The notes under the pieces are model-generated. The model saw only the letters and a program-made list of their open reading frames with translations. It was not told the DNA's origin and ran no database searches. From Bacilli bacterium (GTDB lineage: Bacteria; Bacillota_I; Bacilli_A; RF39; UBA660), in the NCBI GenBank assembly GCA_016302505.1, contig JAEDNL010000002.1, positions 5,502-69,501 on the forward strand: a stretch of DNA of 64,000 nt, in the 5' to 3' direction. This document shows, one piece after another, positions 61,090-64,000 of the stretch; positions within the stretch are counted from its first letter, which is position 1, and each line of letters starts with the position of its first letter. A program made the translations under genes and the position numbers.

Positions 61090-62235
61090 ATGCAATATAT
61101 AAAAGGATTTTTACAAAAAATAAAAAGAATGTCTTGCATAATCATTTATAATTATTTTACCAAAAGGTGTAAATTAAATGAAAAAAGAGTGTTGTTTTTG
61201 TCAGATTCCAGAGACCATATCTCTGGAAATTTTGAATATATATATAACTATTTGAAAGAAAATAATCCAGACTATGAGTTAAAAACTCATCTAAAAAAAT
61301 CTTTAAAAACTAAAAGAAGTTTTAAAGAAAAAATTCTTTTACTTAAAGATATAGCAAGTTCTAAATATATACTGGTTGATGATTTTTACCCATTAATTTA
61401 TCCTTTAAAAATAAGAAAAGATGCTAAATTAATACAAGTATGGCATGCAATGGGTGCTTTTAAAACTGTAGGATACAGTCGAAATAAAAGTAAAGAAGGA
61501 TATAAAAGTTCAAGTTTGACACACAAAAACTATACTGATACAATTGTTAGTTCTGAAAATATAAGAAAAAATTATGCGGAAGCCTTTGGTATTGACATAG
61601 AAAAGGTTCATCCTTACGGTGTTCCTAGAACAGATATATTTTATAGTGATAAATATAAAAGAGACATTAGAAAGCAACTATATCAAAAATATCCTCAATT
61701 CAAAAATAAAAAGGTTATACTGTTTGCTCCTACATTTAGAGGAAAAGGTCAAAAAACAGCATATTATGATTATGATTTAATAGATTTTAATTTAATAAAG
61801 AAGAAGTTTTCCAAAGACTATGTATTTTTAGTTAAAATGCATCCGTTTATTAAAAAATTACCTGATATAGATTTTGAAAACGATGATTTTTATTACAATT
61901 TAAGTAATGAAAGAGAAATAAACGATTTGTTATTTATAACTGATATATTAATTACTGATTATAGCTCTGTAATATTTGAATATTCATTCTTTAAAAAACC
62001 TGTTATATTTTATATACCAGATTATGAAAATTATGATGGAAGTAGAGGTTTTTATTATCCATTCTCTAAGTATACTTATGGTGATATAGCAAAAAATAAT
62101 AAAGAGCTAATTAATTTAATTGAAAATAGTAAAGTCAATAAAAAGAAACTTCAAGAATTTTTTGACTACTTTTGTGGAGCATGCGATGGTAAAAGTACAG
62201 AGAGAGTGGTCAAAAAACTAATAACAGAGGATTAA
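61090..62235 (+). CDS. CDP-glycerol/CDP-ribitol glycero(ribito)phosphotransferase, TagF/TarL family (copy 1)
   Basis: A 381-residue polymerase or primase of the Glyphos_transf family at the cytoplasmic membrane face. Characteristic motifs: VWHAMGAFK (catalytic His), HPYGVPRTDIFYS, ILFAPTFRG, FLVKMHPF and LITDYSSVIFEYSFFKKPVIFY. It is of minimal TagB/TarL catalytic length with a short basic N-terminus (residues 1-30) that could bind membrane. Placement after tarIJ favours use of CDP-ribitol, but sequence alone does not settle whether it is a priming or polymerising enzyme. One base after tarJ; one base before the second copy. Confidence 0.88.
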   Translation: MQYIKGFLQKIKRMSCIIIYNYFTKRCKLNEKRVLFLSDSRDHISGNFEYIYNYLKENNPDYELKTHLKKSLKTKRSFKEKILLLKDIASSKYILVDDFYPLIYPLKIRKDAKLIQVWHAMGAFKTVGYSRNKSKEGYKSSSLTHKNYTDTIVSSENIRKNYAEAFGIDIEKVHPYGVPRTDIFYSDKYKRDIRKQLYQKYPQFKNKKVILFAPTFRGKGQKTAYYDYDLIDFNLIKKKFSKDYVFLVKMHPFIKKLPDIDFENDDFYYNLSNEREINDLLFITDILITDYSSVIFEYSFFKKPVIFYIPDYENYDGSRGFYYPFSKYTYGDIAKNNKELINLIENSKVNKKKLQEFFDYFCGACDGKSTERVVKKLITED

Positions 62236-62236
62236 A

Positions 62237-63373
62237 ATGGTAATAATTATTAAAATATTAAAACTCATTCTCAATATTATATATTCAATATTTAAATTGT
62301 TTAAAACTAAAAATAGAATTACTTTTATTAGTAGACAATCAAATAATATTAACGTTGATTTTGTTTTGCTTGGAAAAGAAATAAATAAAGAAATGCCCGA
62401 ATATGATGTCGTGTATTTATGCAAGACATTAAATTCTGGTTTTCTTAATAAAATCAAATATATATTTCATATGTTTAAACAAATGTACTATATATCAACA
62501 AGTAAATTAGTTATTCTAGACTCCTACTGCATTGTTATAAGTAATTGCAAACATAAAAAAGATTTAATAGTTATACAAATGTGGCATGCGATGGGAGCAT
62601 TTAAAAAGTTTGGCTTAAGTATAGTTGACAATGTTAGTAGTAGAGTAAGGCATGTTAGCAATAAAAAACTTGCCAAAGTTATGAATATGCATAATAATTA
62701 TGATTATATATTTGTAAGTAGTAAATATTGTATAAAATTTTTTAGTGAAGCTTTTGGCCAAAGTAAAGATAAATTCAAAGTATTTCCTTTACCTAGGCTT
62801 GATTTAATGATTGATAAGAATAATATTAAAAAGGTAAGCGATAAAATATATGCTAAATATCCTAAATTAAAAAATAACAAGAAAAACATTTTATATTGTC
62901 CAACTTTTAGAGAAGGCAATTATGATTATAAGTATATAAAAGAATTTATCGATAAATTTAATTATAAAAAATATAATTTGGTTGTTAAATTACATCCACT
63001 TACGAAATATAAATTTAACAATGACAAAGTCATATTTGATAAAAGCTTTACTACTTACGAAATGGCTTTTGTATCGAATAAAGTTATAAGTGACTATTCT
63101 GCGGTTATTTACGAAGTAGCAGTTATAGGCAAACCAATGATTTTTTATGCCTATGATAAAAATAATTATGTTGATAATAGAAATTTTTATTTAAATTATG
63201 ATAAAGAAATGCCAGGAAAAATATGTTTGACGCTTGAAGAATTATTTAAAGAAATTGATAATATAAATTATGAAAAAAGCAAGATATTTAATTTTAGAAA
63301 AAAAAATATAGAAGAATGTGAAGTTGGTTATACATGTGATATAGTAAAATTTATCAAGTCTTGTGTGAGGTGA
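62237..63373 (+). CDS. TagB/TagF-family glycerophosphotransferase-like enzyme (copy 2)
   Basis: A 378-residue relative of the preceding protein with the same catalytic set: MWHAMGAFKKFG, VFPLPRLDLM, ILYCPTFREG, LVVKLHPL and ISDYSAVIYEVAVIGKPMIFY. It is about as diverged from copy 1 as members of different functional groups, so the pair probably divides labour, one adding the linker or primer and the other extending the chain. The N-terminal 20 residues are hydrophobic and Lys-rich, suited to peripheral membrane binding. Its TGA stop overlaps the ribosome site of the next gene. Confidence 0.86.
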   Translation: MVIIIKILKLILNIIYSIFKLFKTKNRITFISRQSNNINVDFVLLGKEINKEMPEYDVVYLCKTLNSGFLNKIKYIFHMFKQMYYISTSKLVILDSYCIVISNCKHKKDLIVIQMWHAMGAFKKFGLSIVDNVSSRVRHVSNKKLAKVMNMHNNYDYIFVSSKYCIKFFSEAFGQSKDKFKVFPLPRLDLMIDKNNIKKVSDKIYAKYPKLKNNKKNILYCPTFREGNYDYKYIKEFIDKFNYKKYNLVVKLHPLTKYKFNNDKVIFDKSFTTYEMAFVSNKVISDYSAVIYEVAVIGKPMIFYAYDKNNYVDNRNFYLNYDKEMPGKICLTLEELFKEIDNINYEKSKIFNFRKKNIEECEVGYTCDIVKFIKSCVR

Positions 63374-63382
63374 AAAATTAAA

Positions 63383-64000
63383 ATGAAAAAAATAATTAAA
63401 AAAATCAAAAAAAATTGGAAGTTATATTTATTTTATACATTTATTTTTGTATTTTTATTTATACTTTCTTATTATTTTCCTTATTCTAATGATGATTGGG
63501 TATGGGGAAGTAAAATAGGCATAGAAAGATTTGAAAATGGATTTAAAGATTATAATGGTAGATATTTAGGAAATACATTGGTTTTAGTATTGACTCGAAG
63601 TAATCTTTTGAAATCGTTATTTATGACTATTACTTATTTTGGAATAGGTTATCTAATTAAAAAAATAGTTAATAAAAACAATAATGGAATTATGATATTT
63701 TCAATACTAATGTTATTTTTAATTAACAGGTGTGTATTTAGAGAAACTATTGTTAATACTAGTGGATTTATTAATTATTCATTTAATATGTTTTTAGTCT
63801 TGATTTTTATAGCATATATAAAGGATGTATTTAAAAAAGTTAATTTTAAAGAAAAATGGTATAACTTAATATTATTATTTCTATTAGGCCTTAGTAGTAC
63901 TTTGTTTATGGAACATATAACAACTTATTTGTTAGTGTTATGCACTGCTTTATGTGTTTATTCATATATTAAGTATAAAAAAATCCCTAAAAGTTATTTA
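63383..64000 (+). CDS. Multi-pass membrane protein, DUF6056-like (truncated by window end)
   Basis: An open frame of 206 codons running off the right edge with no stop. ATG 63383 follows a GAGGTG site. It has a Lys-rich N-terminus (MKKIIKKIKKNWK), a first helix (about 14-32), then YFPYSNDDWVWGSKIG and FKDYNGRYLGNTL, motifs I associate with DUF6056-type membrane proteins in envelope glycan clusters, followed by at least four more helices. An Asp-Asp pair just outside the first helix recalls GT-C glycosyltransferases, so a teichoic-acid or lipid-linked glycan modification role is likely. It is ten bases from the previous gene and belongs to the same operon. Confidence 0.68.
   Translation, partial: MKKIIKKIKKNWKLYLFYTFIFVFLFILSYYFPYSNDDWVWGSKIGIERFENGFKDYNGRYLGNTLVLVLTRSNLLKSLFMTITYFGIGYLIKKIVNKNNNGIMIFSILMLFLINRCVFRETIVNTSGFINYSFNMFLVLIFIAYIKDVFKKVNFKEKWYNLILLFLLGLSSTLFMEHITTYLLVLCTALCVYSYIKYKKIPKSYL

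Noticed and set aside
1..64000. Mycoplasma-type code with TGA as tryptophan
   Set aside because: Conserved tryptophans (for example in WHAMGAF and YAWF motifs) are TGG, and TGA ends several complete genes, such as those at 7405 and 25669.
1..64000. tRNA, rRNA, tmRNA, 6S or RNase P RNA genes
   Set aside because: No intergenic stretch is longer than about 180 bases, and none shows a cloverleaf or conserved RNA core that I can recognise.

Overview
The window is about 64 kb of very AT-rich DNA (roughly a quarter G+C by eye). Good AGGAGG-type ribosome sites, Gram-positive teichoic-acid genes and class B sortase chemistry point to a low-GC Bacillota, most likely an uncultured gut Bacilli lineage (RF39- or Erysipelotrichales-like). 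That placement is an inference. TGA is used as a stop and conserved tryptophans are TGG, so the standard bacterial code applies. I see no rRNA, tRNA, CRISPR array, insertion sequence or prophage. Almost the whole window is coding, and it is dominated by cell-surface genes.

Layout. 1-3.1 kb (minus strand): a collagen-like GXY-repeat protein and an NMT1/ThiY-type ABC importer. 3.2-3.8 kb: an Sfp-type phosphopantetheinyl transferase split by a -1 frameshift. 3.9-20.9 kb (plus): two consecutive operons for TasA/camelysin-like surface fibres. They hold several secreted proteins with SipW-type signals ending in YAWF or a close variant, two SipW-type signal peptidases, a membrane-anchored McrB-like AAA+ ATPase paired with a DUF2357-like protein, and a 2443-residue BspA-type leucine-rich-repeat protein carrying two CBM2-like domains. 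20.9-28 kb: housekeeping and unknown genes (pcrA, an 864-aa unknown with a 55-aa partner, an HD hydrolase, queG, a thioredoxin-fold membrane protein).

28-47.5 kb (plus): a class B sortase with a long N-terminal extension, then a cassette of small Cys-containing membrane protein, 1063-aa secreted protein and DUF5411/TadE-like pseudopilin, present twice in tandem. A Tad-like type IVb pilus machine follows: two CpaB-like SAF proteins, the CpaF ATPase, TadB, TadC, a pilin, a pseudopilin, a TadZ-like protein and a two-helix membrane protein. No prepilin peptidase or secretin is encoded here.

47.6-64 kb: envelope polymer genes. They include tagD, an LtaS-like synthase, tagO, gpsA, tarI, tarJ, two TagB/TagF-family polymerases and a truncated multi-pass membrane protein at the right edge. 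Between them a minus-strand operon encodes a dockerin-bearing glucosaminidase, a cohesin-like membrane protein and a LytR-CpsA-Psr enzyme. Both glycerol-phosphate and ribitol-phosphate precursor genes are present.

Most recognisable promoters have a TG-N-TATAAT extended -10 box very close to the gene, and many operons end in clear hairpin-plus-T terminators, several overlapping the stop codon. The best candidates for undescribed biology are the fibre operon with its embedded AAA+/DUF2357 pair and giant LRR/CBM2 protein, the duplicated secreted cassette beside the Tad machine, and the neighbouring cohesin/dockerin pair on a cell-wall hydrolase.
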